From positions 1 through 17,535 of the forward strand of contig DBKZ01000028.1 in NCBI GenBank assembly GCA_002297415.1: 17,535 nt of DNA, read 5' to 3'. This DNA comes from Ruminococcaceae bacterium UBA737. Lineage in GTDB: Bacteria > Bacillota > Clostridia > Oscillospirales > Acutalibacteraceae. The notes under the pieces were generated by a model. That model was given only the letters and a program-made list of their open reading frames with translations, was not told where the DNA came from and did not search any database. Positions 6,613 to 14,786 of this stretch are shown here, piece by piece; within the stretch, counting starts at the first letter, position 1, and each line of letters starts with the position of its first letter. The translations under genes and the position numbers were made by a program.

Positions 6613-8502
6613 ATGCCAAGAATAAATCTTTTACCGAGAGATGTTTTCGAGCTTATTTCGGCAGGCGAGGTCGTCGAAAGACCTGCGTCGGCGGTAAAAG
6701 AAGCTGTGGAAAATTCTATTGACGCAAAATCAAAGCATATAACGGTGGAAATCCGCCGCGGCGGCATTTCTTATATCAGAATTACGGACGACGGCTGCGG
6801 AATAGACCGTGAGGATGTTCCGCTTGCGTTTGTCAGCCATGCGACAAGCAAAATAAAAAATGCCGACGATCTTGACGCAATTTCCTCTTTAGGCTTTCGC
6901 GGTGAGGCGCTTGCGGCGGCAGGAAGCGTTTCGAGGGTAGAAATGTTCACAAGAACCGAATCGGAAGAAACCGGAACCCACTATATAATCGAGGGCGGAA
7001 CAGAGGTTATTTTCGACGAATGCGGAGCGGAAAAGGGAACGACCCTTATTATCCGCGATTTGTTTTATAATACGCCCGCGCGCATGAAATTTTTAAAAAA
7101 GGACTTTTCCGAGGGAAACGCAGTCGCGGCGGTTATGCAAAGAGCGGCGCTTTCCCACCCCGAAATCGCCTTTAAATTTATAAGAGAATCAAAAACGGAA
7201 TTTATAACCTCGGGAAACGGCGACCTTAAAGCCGCAATCTATTCGGTTTTAGGAAGAGAATTCGCATCTTCTCTTATTCCCGTTAACAGCGAGGTAAACG
7301 GAATTTCTGTTTCGGGCTATGTCTGCAAGCCTGTATTTTGCAGACAGTCGAGAGCGGGTCAGTATACATTTTTAAACGGCCGCTTTGTCCGCTCCGGAAC
7401 AGTCTGCGCGGCGGTTGAGCAGGCTTATAAAAACAGCTCTATGACGGGTAAATTCCCGAGCTTTGTTTTAAGCCTTTCGGTGCCGTTTTCAAGCGTTGAC
7501 GTTAATGTTCACCCTGCAAAGACAGAGGTAAGATTTTCAGATGAAAAAAGGATTTTCGACGCGGTCTATTCCTCTGTCAAGGCTTCGATATTTACTAACG
7601 ATACAAGACCGCAAATGAATATCGGCGGGATAAAAAAAGCAATTCCGTCTCCCGATACTGTAAGCGAGGAAAAATTTGTTCAGACCGCGGCTCCGATGCG
7701 CTTTGAGAAAAAAGAAGAGCCAAAAAAGCCCGAGCTTAGCGAAATTAAGCCCTCGGTGCTTAAATTCAAACAGGACAGCACGCCGTTTTTCTTAAGGGAC
7801 GATATTGTAATCCCCGAAAGAAAAGAAATCAAGGTAAATCCGCAGGAAATAAAAAAAGAGCCCGAAATAAAAATGCCGGCAGCCGAGGCAGGACTTAAGG
7901 AAGAGCCTAAAGAAGAGCCGTTAAAATCACCGGACGCCGAGGTAAGGCTTATCGGTGAGGCTTTCAGGACATATATAATAGTCGAAAAGGGCGAAAGCGT
8001 TTTCATGATAGATAAGCATGCGGCGCATGAAAGAATAATTTTCAATGAGCTTGTAAAAAATACCGCCGTTTCTTCTCAGGCTTTGCTTGAGCCCAGAAGC
8101 GTAACGCTGGAGCCCGCGGTTTATTCCGCCGTCTGCGAAAATTTGGATAAATTTGAAAAAGCAGGCTTTGAAATCGAGGATTTCGGCAATCTGTCGGTTG
8201 TTGTAAGAGCCGTTCCGTCGGTATTAAGGCGCGAGGATGTAGCCGAAACCGTTATAGAAGCGGCAAGACTGTTCATGAGCGGCGGAACAGCGGTTTCAAA
8301 CGATTTAAAGGAAGATATTTTACATACGGTTGCCTGCAAGGCGGCAATCAAAGCCAATTTTGTGACGCCGCCCGAAGAAATGCTGAGCCTTGCGAAAAAG
8401 GTCTTAAGCGACAGAGAGGTTTTCTACTGCCCGCACGGAAGACCGGTAGCCTTCGAGCTTTCCAAAAGAGATTTGGAAAAGCAGTTTAAAAGAATACAAT
8501 GA
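6613..8502 (+). CDS. mutL: DNA mismatch repair endonuclease MutL
   Basis: Mismatch-repair ATPase and probable nicking endonuclease, 629 residues. The GHKL ATPase domain (1 to about 330) shows VENSIDA, DDGCGI, SHATSKI, GFRGEAL and LFYNTPAR. A Lys/Glu/Pro-rich linker with little predicted fold spans about 345-435. The C-terminal domain has Asp467-Lys-His-Ala...Glu473, which corresponds to the endonuclease motif DQHA(x2)E(x4)E, plus ACKAAIK, CPHGRP near the end and a terminal FKRIQ. The last Glu of the first motif is replaced by Asn478, with Glu479 one place later. Gln489-ALLE-Pro494 matches the position and pattern of the sliding-clamp motif of B. subtilis MutL (QEMIVP). Most metal-binding motifs are present, so this looks like the nicking type rather than the E. 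coli type. Its stop overlaps the miaA start by four bases (ATGA), suggesting translational coupling. Confidence 0.97.
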   Translation: MPRINLLPRDVFELISAGEVVERPASAVKEAVENSIDAKSKHITVEIRRGGISYIRITDDGCGIDREDVPLAFVSHATSKIKNADDLDAISSLGFRGEALAAAGSVSRVEMFTRTESEETGTHYIIEGGTEVIFDECGAEKGTTLIIRDLFYNTPARMKFLKKDFSEGNAVAAVMQRAALSHPEIAFKFIRESKTEFITSGNGDLKAAIYSVLGREFASSLIPVNSEVNGISVSGYVCKPVFCRQSRAGQYTFLNGRFVRSGTVCAAVEQAYKNSSMTGKFPSFVLSLSVPFSSVDVNVHPAKTEVRFSDEKRIFDAVYSSVKASIFTNDTRPQMNIGGIKKAIPSPDTVSEEKFVQTAAPMRFEKKEEPKKPELSEIKPSVLKFKQDSTPFFLRDDIVIPERKEIKVNPQEIKKEPEIKMPAAEAGLKEEPKEEPLKSPDAEVRLIGEAFRTYIIVEKGESVFMIDKHAAHERIIFNELVKNTAVSSQALLEPRSVTLEPAVYSAVCENLDKFEKAGFEIEDFGNLSVVVRAVPSVLRREDVAETVIEAARLFMSGGTAVSNDLKEDILHTVACKAAIKANFVTPPEEMLSLAKKVLSDREVFYCPHGRPVAFELSKRDLEKQFKRIQ

Positions 8503-9449
8503 GCGGTAAGAAAAAGGTTGTCTGCATTGCAGGGCCGACGGCGTCGGGCAAAACAAAGCTTTCGGTATGCCTTGCAAAGGAATTCGGCGGAGAAATAATC
8601 TGCGCCGATTCGATGCAGATTTATAAAAATATGCCTATTGCCTCCGCCGCTCCGACGCAGGAAGAAAAGCAAGGAGTCAGGCACAGGCTGTTTGAGTTCT
8701 TAGACCCCGATATAAGCTTTAACGCCGCCGATTACTGCACCCTTGCGAGAAAAGAGATATCCGATGTTATAAATATCGGAAAAATTCCGTTTCTTGTAGG
8801 CGGAACAGGGCTTTATATCTCTTCTCTTGCCGATAATATCCGTTTTTGCGAGACGGATACCGATTTTGATTTAAGAAAAAGGCTTGAAGAAAGATGCGAG
8901 AAAGAGGGCGTGCAGGATTTAATTTCAGAGCTTAAAAAAATCGACCCCGAAACGGCTTCAAGACTTCATCCGAATAATACAAGAAGAATAATAAGGGCGC
9001 TGGAGCTTTTTTATTCCACCGGAAAAACAATGACGGAATTAAACGAGGAGTCAAGAAAAGAAGAAAACGAATATGATTATATTCTTTTGGGGCTTAAATT
9101 TTCTGACAGGCAAAAGCTTTATGACAGAATTGATTTAAGGGTCGATAAAATGCTTGAATGCGGTCTTTTGGAGGAGGCAAGAAAAGCATTTTTAAATAAA
9201 GAAAATTCGGGCGGCGCCGCTCAGGCGATAGGGCATAAGGAATTTTCGGGCTTTTTTGAAAACAGAGAGACTTTAAGCGAATGCACCGAGAATTTAAAGC
9301 GCGCGACACGAAGATACGCAAAAAGACAGCTCAGCTGGTTTAACAGGGACGAAAGAATAATTTGGCTCTATCCCGATTTGAATACAGAAGAAGAAATATT
9401 TGAAAAAGCAAAAGAAATTTTAGAAGAAAAGGGAGTGAAAAAGCAATGA
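8499..9449 (+). CDS. miaA: tRNA dimethylallyltransferase MiaA
   Basis: Transfers a dimethylallyl group from DMAPP to N6 of A37 in tRNAs that read UNN codons, making the substrate for MiaB. The protein has 316 residues, the usual length. Visible motifs are the P-loop GPTASGKT (12-19, Lys18), the ADSMQIYK segment with catalytic Asp37, GGTGLYI (101-107), HPNNTRRIIRALE, and the late RYAKRQLSWFNRD. The gene starts inside the mutL stop (ATGA) and its own stop overlaps the next start in the same way, so the three genes are probably translated in sequence. A mutL-miaA order is common in bacteria; the hfq gene that often follows is not here. Confidence 0.97.
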   Translation: MSGKKKVVCIAGPTASGKTKLSVCLAKEFGGEIICADSMQIYKNMPIASAAPTQEEKQGVRHRLFEFLDPDISFNAADYCTLARKEISDVINIGKIPFLVGGTGLYISSLADNIRFCETDTDFDLRKRLEERCEKEGVQDLISELKKIDPETASRLHPNNTRRIIRALELFYSTGKTMTELNEESRKEENEYDYILLGLKFSDRQKLYDRIDLRVDKMLECGLLEEARKAFLNKENSGGAAQAIGHKEFSGFFENRETLSECTENLKRATRRYAKRQLSWFNRDERIIWLYPDLNTEEEIFEKAKEILEEKGVKKQ

Positions 9450-10651
9450 AAGGGAATACGGTTTTAAAGGTGTTTTTGATCCTTTTTATATCCGTTTTTG
9501 TAATTCATCAGCTTTATTCTTCCCTTTATAAGCCAATAACGACTGCAAGCGCCGAATATTTCGAAAGCTCGGACGGCTTGGAGCTTACAGGCTATGTCAT
9601 AAGAAAGGAAATCCCCGTAACCTATAATCAAAGCGGCTCTTTACATTATGCCGTTTCCGACGGAGAAAGGGTTTCTAAGGACGGAGTTATTGCCTATGTA
9701 TATGATTCGCCGTCCGCGTCGGTCATAAATTCGAAAATTGAAACCGTTAAAAATCAGATTGCCGATATTGAGGAAATTCAGGGCTATAACGATAATAAAG
9801 CCGCCGATATCGACCAGATTAACAATAAGGTTACCGCGGCTTTAAATGAGATGCAAAGAAGCTGTGCGGGCGGAAATTTTTCGGGCAGCAAGGAAAAGAT
9901 AAACGCTTTTCTTTCTTCTCTTAACCGCCGCAGCAGCGCTACGGGCGACCAAACCGATTTCAGCGAAAATCTAAATAATCTTAAAAGCGAGCTTTCTTCT
10001 CTGCAGGCTTCTCTTCCTGCTCCGAAAGCGAGCATAACGGCGGCTGAATCGGGATATTTCGTTTCCGCGCTTGACGGATATGAAAATGTTTTGACCGTCG
10101 ACGCCGTTTCCGAAATTGACGATGAGTTTTTAAAAAAGCTTAAGCCTCAGACGCAGGCGGAAAACGGAATAGGAAAAATCGTTTCCGACTATGAGTGGTA
10201 TATCGCGGCGCCTGTTGATATAAACGATTCGCTTAAATTCAAAGAGGGCGACGCTCTTACGATAAACACAAATTTGAAATCGGGTCAGCAGCTGCCGGTG
10301 ACGGTTAAAAGCATAAATATTTCCGACAATTCCAAAAAGGCTGTTATAATCTTTTCGTGCGAGCAAATGAACAGTGCGCTTGCCGTTTTGAGAACGGGAA
10401 GCATGAAGGTCATAAGCAAAACCTATGCGGGGCTGAGAGTTCCTAAAAAGGCGCTCAGAGTTGTAAAGGGTAAAACAGGCGTTTATGTTTTATCGGGAAT
10501 AAATGTCAAGTTCGTAGAGGTAAATGTCATTTATAATACAGGCGATTATATAATCTGCGAGCAGGTAAAAAGCAATTCGAATGTTTTAAGAATATATGAT
10601 GAGGTTATAGTGAAAGGAAAGAATTTGTATGACGGAAAGGTCGTCAGTTGA
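9446..10651 (+). CDS. HlyD-like membrane-anchored protein of unknown role
   Basis: A 401-residue protein with one N-terminal membrane segment (about residues 7-26) and an extracytoplasmic body. Residues 45-90 (LTGYVIRKE...GSLHYAVSDGERVSKDGVIAYVY) resemble the first half of the lipoyl-like barrel-sandwich domain of HlyD/MacA adaptor proteins. A helical, Asn/Gln/Ser-rich stretch (about 95-190) could be a coiled coil, and SITAAESGYFVSALDGYE (about 195-212) looks like the returning half of the barrel. A beta-rich C-terminal part follows. No ABC or RND transporter partner is encoded nearby. The start overlaps the miaA stop (ATGA), with GGGAGTG a few bases upstream as ribosome binding site. It occupies the place of ylmD in the B. 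subtilis ylmD-ylmE-sepF cluster but shows no resemblance to YlmD. A role at the envelope or in division is only a guess from position. Confidence 0.75.
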   Translation: MKGNTVLKVFLILFISVFVIHQLYSSLYKPITTASAEYFESSDGLELTGYVIRKEIPVTYNQSGSLHYAVSDGERVSKDGVIAYVYDSPSASVINSKIETVKNQIADIEEIQGYNDNKAADIDQINNKVTAALNEMQRSCAGGNFSGSKEKINAFLSSLNRRSSATGDQTDFSENLNNLKSELSSLQASLPAPKASITAAESGYFVSALDGYENVLTVDAVSEIDDEFLKKLKPQTQAENGIGKIVSDYEWYIAAPVDINDSLKFKEGDALTINTNLKSGQQLPVTVKSINISDNSKKAVIIFSCEQMNSALAVLRTGSMKVISKTYAGLRVPKKALRVVKGKTGVYVLSGINVKFVEVNVIYNTGDYIICEQVKSNSNVLRIYDEVIVKGKNLYDGKVVS

Positions 10652-11342
10652 GATTTTCGATGAAAATTATTCCGGAATCAAGGAAAAAATCGCCGCCGCG
10701 GCAAAAAAGTCGGGAAGAAAACCGGAAGACATAATCCTTTTAGCCGCAACAAAGACGGTAGATGTATCGGTTATAAACCATGCAATAAGCAAAGGAATTA
10801 AATATATCGGGGAAAACCGCGTTCAGGAATTTTTATCAAAGGAAAGCGAATATCTTCCCGTGCATAAGCATTTTATCGGCCATTTGCAGACAAATAAGGT
10901 AAAAAATATTATTGATAAGGTTGAAATGATCGAATCTGTCGGAAGTTTTCATTTAGCCGAAGAAATTTCAAAGCAGGCGCAGAAAATAAACAAAACCGTC
11001 GATGTGCTTATAGAAATAAATATCGGAAACGAGGAAAGCAAATCGGGCTTTGATTATAATGAGGCAGAAAACGCGGTCCGAGAAATCGCAAAATTAAAGG
11101 GTATAAGGGTGCGCGGACTTATGGCGATACCTCCCGTTTGCGAAAATCCGACAGAAAATTCCAAATATTTTTATAAAATGAATAAACTGTTTATTGACAT
11201 CGGGGCTAAAAAAATAGATAATAGTAGTATGGACTTTCTGTCGATGGGCATGTCGGACGATTTTGAGCAGGCAATAGAATGCGGAGCTAATATCGTAAGA
11301 ATAGGAACAGCGCTTTTCGGCAGAAGAAATTATAACATATAA
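10629..11342 (+). CDS. ylmE: YggS/YlmE-family PLP homeostasis protein
   Basis: Pyridoxal-phosphate-binding protein of the YggS/PROSC (PLPBP) family, 237 residues. Members bind PLP without known enzymatic turnover and help balance vitamin B6 and amino acid pools. The PLP lysine is Lys42 in LLAATKTV. Other family marks are the YIGENRVQEF, HFIGHLQTNKV, LSMGMSDDFEQAI and VRIGTALFG segments; the last two contact the PLP phosphate in known structures. The start at 10629 overlaps the upstream gene by 23 bases and is supported by AAAGGAAAG about eight bases before the ATG. The neighbouring sepF, ylmH and divIVA are its usual partners in Gram-positive division clusters. Confidence 0.94.
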   Translation: MTERSSVEIFDENYSGIKEKIAAAAKKSGRKPEDIILLAATKTVDVSVINHAISKGIKYIGENRVQEFLSKESEYLPVHKHFIGHLQTNKVKNIIDKVEMIESVGSFHLAEEISKQAQKINKTVDVLIEINIGNEESKSGFDYNEAENAVREIAKLKGIRVRGLMAIPPVCENPTENSKYFYKMNKLFIDIGAKKIDNSSMDFLSMGMSDDFEQAIECGANIVRIGTALFGRRNYNI

Positions 11343-11357
11343 AAGGAGCTTTAAATT

Positions 11358-11825
11358 ATGGGATTGTTTGAAAGCATTAAAAACATAATGACCATTCCGG
11401 ACGACGATGAGTTTGATGAGGATTTGGATCAGGAGCCTGAGCATGAAAAGAAGTCTTCTTACCGCGAGGAGGCTCCCTCAAAAAAGCAGGAAGCTCCGAG
11501 AGTTATAAAATCAAAGAGCATGAATTATCAGAGCTCTTCCGCTCCGTCGCAGATGCAGGTTGTGCTGGTTAAGCCCGATAGATTTGAGGATGTAACCGCG
11601 ATTGCGGACCACCTCAACGCTAAAAAGACGGTTGTTTTAAACCTCGAATCGGCTAACCGCGAGACCTCGCGAAGAATTATCGACTTTTTAAGCGGAGTTG
11701 CCTATGCTAATCACGGCAATTTAAGAAAGGTTGCAAACAGCACCTTTATTATAGTTGCAAGCGATATTGATGTTCTCGGCGAGCTCATGCTTGACGATTA
11801 TGAGGACAATAAGCTTTATTATTGA
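11358..11825 (+). CDS. sepF: Cell division protein SepF
   Basis: FtsZ-binding protein of 155 residues that polymerises into rings and helps anchor the Z-ring at the septum. The N-terminal MGLFESIKNIM can form the amphipathic membrane-binding helix. A charged, low-complexity linker (about 15-65) follows, then the conserved SepF core (about 66-146) with VVLVKPDRFEDVTAIADHL, VVLNLE and the RRIIDFLSGVAYA helix. AAGGAG stands ten bases before the ATG. The gene follows ylmE by 15 bases and its TGA stop overlaps the ylmH start by one base. ylmG (YggT), which sits between sepF and ylmH in B. subtilis, is absent. Confidence 0.95.
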   Translation: MGLFESIKNIMTIPDDDEFDEDLDQEPEHEKKSSYREEAPSKKQEAPRVIKSKSMNYQSSSAPSQMQVVLVKPDRFEDVTAIADHLNAKKTVVLNLESANRETSRRIIDFLSGVAYANHGNLRKVANSTFIIVASDIDVLGELMLDDYEDNKLYY

Positions 11826-12562
11826 TGGAATTATCTCTTTTAAAACAAAGGGCGCTTGATACCGTTCGCTTAAGCGAAACAAGAAACGCCCCCTGCTTTT
11901 TAGGCTTTCTGTCGCCTGCCGAAGCGGCGGCTGTAAAGGAAGCGGTAAAGAATATAGGCTGCTCATTTTGCTTTTTCGGCGGATTTGAGGGAGCCGAAAG
12001 AACGGTGTTTTGCTGTAAGCCTAACTGGTGCGAGGACCCTCATTTCCCGATTGCCGGCGTAACCTTTATATTCAGACCCGCCGACAGGCTCTCTCACAGG
12101 GATTTTTTAGGCGCGCTTACAGGGCTCGGCATCGCAAGAGAAAAAATAGGAGATATCTTAGTTGAAGCAGGCAGAGCCGTTGCTTTTTTACATAAGGATA
12201 TTTTATCCTTTGTTCTTTCACAGACCGAAAAAATCGGCAGCACGGGAGTCAGACTAAGCGAGGGCTATTCTCTTCCTCTTCCGTCTCTTTCAAAGCTTGC
12301 GGATTTTAAGGCGAGCGTTTCGTCTTTAAGGCTTGATTGCGTAATAAGCGAGCTTGTCCACGTTTCAAGAAAGGTAGCGTCAGAGCTTTTAAGCTTAGGC
12401 TATGTAAGTGTGAATTCCGTAGTTTGTGAAAAGGGCACGCACTCGGTAAGGGCAGGAGACAGCATAACGGTAAGGCGAAAAGGAAAGTTTAAAATAAAGT
12501 CTGTTGACGGGATAACCCGAAAGGGCAAAACCGTTTTGGAATATCAAAAATATATTACCTAA
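11825..12562 (+). CDS. ylmH: YlmH family S4-domain RNA-binding protein
   Basis: An RNA-binding protein of the YlmH family, 245 residues from the ATG at 11825. The first 165 or so residues are the family-specific part (KNIGCSFCFFGGFEGAERTVF, ITFIFRP-like segment, GLGIAREKIGDIL). A C-terminal S4 domain (about 170-230) contains LDCVISELVHVSRKVASELL, YVSVNSVVCEK and VRAGDSITVRRKGKF. B. subtilis YlmH has been linked to ribosome-associated quality control, acting on 50S-peptidyl-tRNA complexes; the same role here is inferred. The ATG overlaps the sepF stop (TGATG). A TTG directly before it (11822) is a possible start one codon longer. No strong ribosome binding site is visible, which suggests coupling to sepF translation. 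Confidence 0.92.
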   Translation: MELSLLKQRALDTVRLSETRNAPCFLGFLSPAEAAAVKEAVKNIGCSFCFFGGFEGAERTVFCCKPNWCEDPHFPIAGVTFIFRPADRLSHRDFLGALTGLGIAREKIGDILVEAGRAVAFLHKDILSFVLSQTEKIGSTGVRLSEGYSLPLPSLSKLADFKASVSSLRLDCVISELVHVSRKVASELLSLGYVSVNSVVCEKGTHSVRAGDSITVRRKGKFKIKSVDGITRKGKTVLEYQKYIT

Positions 12563-12577
12563 AAAGGGGAAAAAGAT

Positions 12578-13324
12578 ATGCTTAACTCAAAAGATGTAAG
12601 AAATGTAAAGTTTGCTAAATCCGTAGGCGGATATAAGCAGGAAGAGGTCGACATTTTTCTCGATAAGGTAGAGGTTGATTATGACCGCTTTGAGCGCACC
12701 GTTAAGGAGCTCAACGAGAAGGTTGACACACTCAGTGCTGAGGTTGAAACCTATAAGAATTCTCAGTCGAGCATTCAGAGCGTTTTAGTCAGCGCTCAGA
12801 AGCTTGCCGACCAGATAGTTGCCGACGCAAGAAAGAAAAGCGACGAGATAATCAAGGCGGCTGAGGACAAAATAGTTGAAATCACAAAGCGCGAAAATGA
12901 GACTGTCAAGAAATTTGAGGCCGAGGACGCTCAGCGCAGGGCTGACGCTCAGGCGGCATTTGACAGACAGCGCGAGGAAGAGGAAAGAAAGCTTAAAGCC
13001 ATCGAAAAGGCTACCGACGATTGCATTGCAAGACAGCAGGTGCTCTTTGATAGGGCTAAATTAGAGGTTGCGGCTTTCAAATCCGAAATTCTTAATAAAT
13101 ATAAGGAGCAAACTGCAATTATTTCCAATCTTCCCGACGCAGTTCCGCTTTCTCCCGAGGAAATGGCAAAAATTCTTTCTGCCGAAATTGATAAAAAGCC
13201 CGAGGCTCAGGAATTTATAAAGGCTGTAGATAAGGAAAAGGAAGAAGAGCAGAAATCGGATAAAAAAGCCAAAAAGGAAAAGCATGCCGAGGAAAGCAAG
13301 GAAGAGGCTTCCGATAAAGAATAA
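12578..13324 (+). CDS. divIVA: DivIVA domain-containing cell division/polarity protein
   Basis: A 248-residue coiled-coil protein that gathers at strongly curved membrane (septum and poles) and recruits division or polarity partners. The N-terminal DivIVA domain has KDVRNVKFAKSVGGYKQEEVDIFLDKV, where the GY..EEVD.FLD pattern is diagnostic. A long coiled coil runs from about 30 to 185. The tail after about 210 is a very charged, Lys/Glu-rich low-complexity stretch (EEEQKSDKKAKKEKHAEE), longer than in B. subtilis DivIVA. The ribosome binding site AAAGGGGA lies about seven bases before the ATG. It follows ylmH as in most Gram-positive clusters. ileS, which follows divIVA in B. subtilis, is not present, and lspA comes next after 30 bases. 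Confidence 0.94.
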   Translation: MLNSKDVRNVKFAKSVGGYKQEEVDIFLDKVEVDYDRFERTVKELNEKVDTLSAEVETYKNSQSSIQSVLVSAQKLADQIVADARKKSDEIIKAAEDKIVEITKRENETVKKFEAEDAQRRADAQAAFDRQREEEERKLKAIEKATDDCIARQQVLFDRAKLEVAAFKSEILNKYKEQTAIISNLPDAVPLSPEEMAKILSAEIDKKPEAQEFIKAVDKEKEEEQKSDKKAKKEKHAEESKEEASDKE

Positions 13325-13354
13325 TCACAAATTTTAAAGGAACGGAGCAAAAGA

Positions 13355-13882
13355 ATGGTTACATATATTTTGGCGGTGCTGACGGGACTTGCGGTCATTG
13401 CCGCAGACAGGTATACAAAATATCTTGTTCTTTTAAATCCGGAGCAGTTTAACGGAAAAACATTTATCAAGGGAATAATCGACCTTGTTTATGTTGAAAA
13501 CGGCGGCGGAGCATGGGGAATGCTCAGCGGCTATACATGGATTCTTATTTCCGTGACGGCGGTTATTATGCTTGTCTGTATTGCTTTAATGCTTAAATAC
13601 GGAACAAAGAATAAGCTTATGTTCTGGGCAATGGCGCTGGTTTTATCGGGCGGAATAGGAAATATGATTGACAGAATTGCGCGCGGCGGGTATGTCGTTG
13701 ACTTTCTGCATTTCACATTTTTTAAGGATTTTCCTGTTTTCAATGTCGCCGATATCGCAATAGTTATAGGCGCAATGCTTTTGATTCTTTATTTTATCGT
13801 TTCTATGATAAAGGAAGAAAAGGCTAAGAAAATGACTGTTGTTACCGCGCCCGAAAGTGATAGGAATGACTCGGATAAATAG
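13355..13882 (+). CDS. lspA: Lipoprotein signal peptidase LspA (signal peptidase II)
   Basis: Aspartyl protease that removes signal peptides from prolipoproteins after diacylglyceryl addition; integral membrane protein of 175 residues. Four hydrophobic segments lie at about 2-20, 61-80, 87-104 and 132-152. The first conserved region is ADRYTKYLV, and the second ENGGGAWGML. The catalytic dyad is Asp106 in GNMIDR and Asp133 in FNVADIAIV. The C-terminal tail of about 20 residues is charged and cytoplasmic. AAAGGAACGGAG precedes the ATG. The gene overlaps the next gene by 17 bases. An lspA-ylyB (RluD-like) pair is widespread in Firmicutes. Confidence 0.97.
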   Translation: MVTYILAVLTGLAVIAADRYTKYLVLLNPEQFNGKTFIKGIIDLVYVENGGGAWGMLSGYTWILISVTAVIMLVCIALMLKYGTKNKLMFWAMALVLSGGIGNMIDRIARGGYVVDFLHFTFFKDFPVFNVADIAIVIGAMLLILYFIVSMIKEEKAKKMTVVTAPESDRNDSDK

Positions 13883-14786
13883 TATTTTTGACGGCGGTGA
13901 AAGCCGCCGTCTTGATGTGTATACAGCCGAAATTGCTTCTGTTTCAAGGTCAAGGGCGGCTCAGCTTTTGGAGGACGGGGCGGTTTTGTTAAACGGAAAT
14001 CCCGCTTCTAAAAATGCAAGGCTTAAAAGCGGAGACAGCGTAACCGTCGAAATTCCCGACCCAAAAGAATACAGAGCGGAGCCTGAGAATATTCCGCTTG
14101 ATATTCTTTATGAGGACAGCGACCTTTTGGTTGTAAATAAGCCGAAGGGAATGGTAGTTCACCCTGCAAACGGAAATTATACAGGCACTCTTGTAAACGC
14201 GGTATTATTCCACTGCAAGGGCTCGCTTTCGGGGATAAACGGCGTAATGCGCCCTGGGATAGTCCATAGAATTGATAAGGACACGAGCGGTCTTTTAATG
14301 GTTGCAAAAAATGACGAGGCGCATAAATTTTTAGCCGAGCAGATTAAAGAGCATAGTTTTACAAGAGAGTATGCGGCTGTTGTTTACGGAAATTTTAAGG
14401 ACGACAGCGGTTTTGTAGACGCACCTATCGGGCGCCACCCCGTTAAAAGAAAGCAAATGGCTGTAACCTATAAAAATTCCAAAACCGCTAAAACCTATTA
14501 CAGCGTAATGGAGAGATATAAGGATTTTACTTATCTTAGGTTAAAGCTTGAAACGGGGCGGACCCATCAGATAAGAGTTCACATGGCATATATCGGACAT
14601 CCTGTGGCAGGCGACCCTGTTTACGGACCGAAAAAGGTCATAAAAAGCTTAAACGGACAGTGTCTGCATGCAAAAAAGCTCGGAATTATTCATCCGAGAA
14701 CAAAGCAGTATATGGAATTCGAAAGCGATTTGCCCGATTATTTTAAAAAATTTACAGAGGAATGTAAAAGAAATGCCGATTTTTGA
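13866..14786 (+). CDS. RluD/YlyB-type large-subunit rRNA pseudouridine synthase
   Basis: RluA-family pseudouridine synthase; the closest characterised relatives isomerise uridines in helix 69 of 23S rRNA (RluD) or act on related sites. From the ATG at 13866 it has 306 residues, close to B. subtilis YlyB. An S4 domain (about 12-62) precedes the catalytic domain. The catalytic aspartate is Asp137 in VHRIDKDTSGLL. Other family marks are LLVVNKPKGMVVHP, RTHQIRVHMAYIGHPVAGD and CLHAKKLGI. An in-frame ATG at 13839 would give 315 residues, but its extra MLPRPKVIG does not fit the family and would deepen the overlap with lspA. Target positions cannot be fixed from sequence, so no symbol is given. Confidence 0.93.
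   Translation: MTRINSIFDGGESRRLDVYTAEIASVSRSRAAQLLEDGAVLLNGNPASKNARLKSGDSVTVEIPDPKEYRAEPENIPLDILYEDSDLLVVNKPKGMVVHPANGNYTGTLVNAVLFHCKGSLSGINGVMRPGIVHRIDKDTSGLLMVAKNDEAHKFLAEQIKEHSFTREYAAVVYGNFKDDSGFVDAPIGRHPVKRKQMAVTYKNSKTAKTYYSVMERYKDFTYLRLKLETGRTHQIRVHMAYIGHPVAGDPVYGPKKVIKSLNGQCLHAKKLGIIHPRTKQYMEFESDLPDYFKKFTEECKRNADF

Noticed and set aside
7680..8045. 121-codon open frame on the minus strand inside mutL
   Set aside because: It is antisense to the low-complexity linker and endonuclease motif of MutL; the Ser/Gly/Ile-rich product is what a reversed Glu/Lys-rich linker would give.
11094..11444. 116-codon open frame on the minus strand across the ylmE-sepF boundary
   Set aside because: It is antisense to two clearly real genes, with no recognisable product or promoter.
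14668..14772. N-terminal extension of the HAD phosphatase
   Set aside because: The 35 extra residues lie inside the pseudouridine synthase gene and are not family-like; the normal motif I start follows at 14773.
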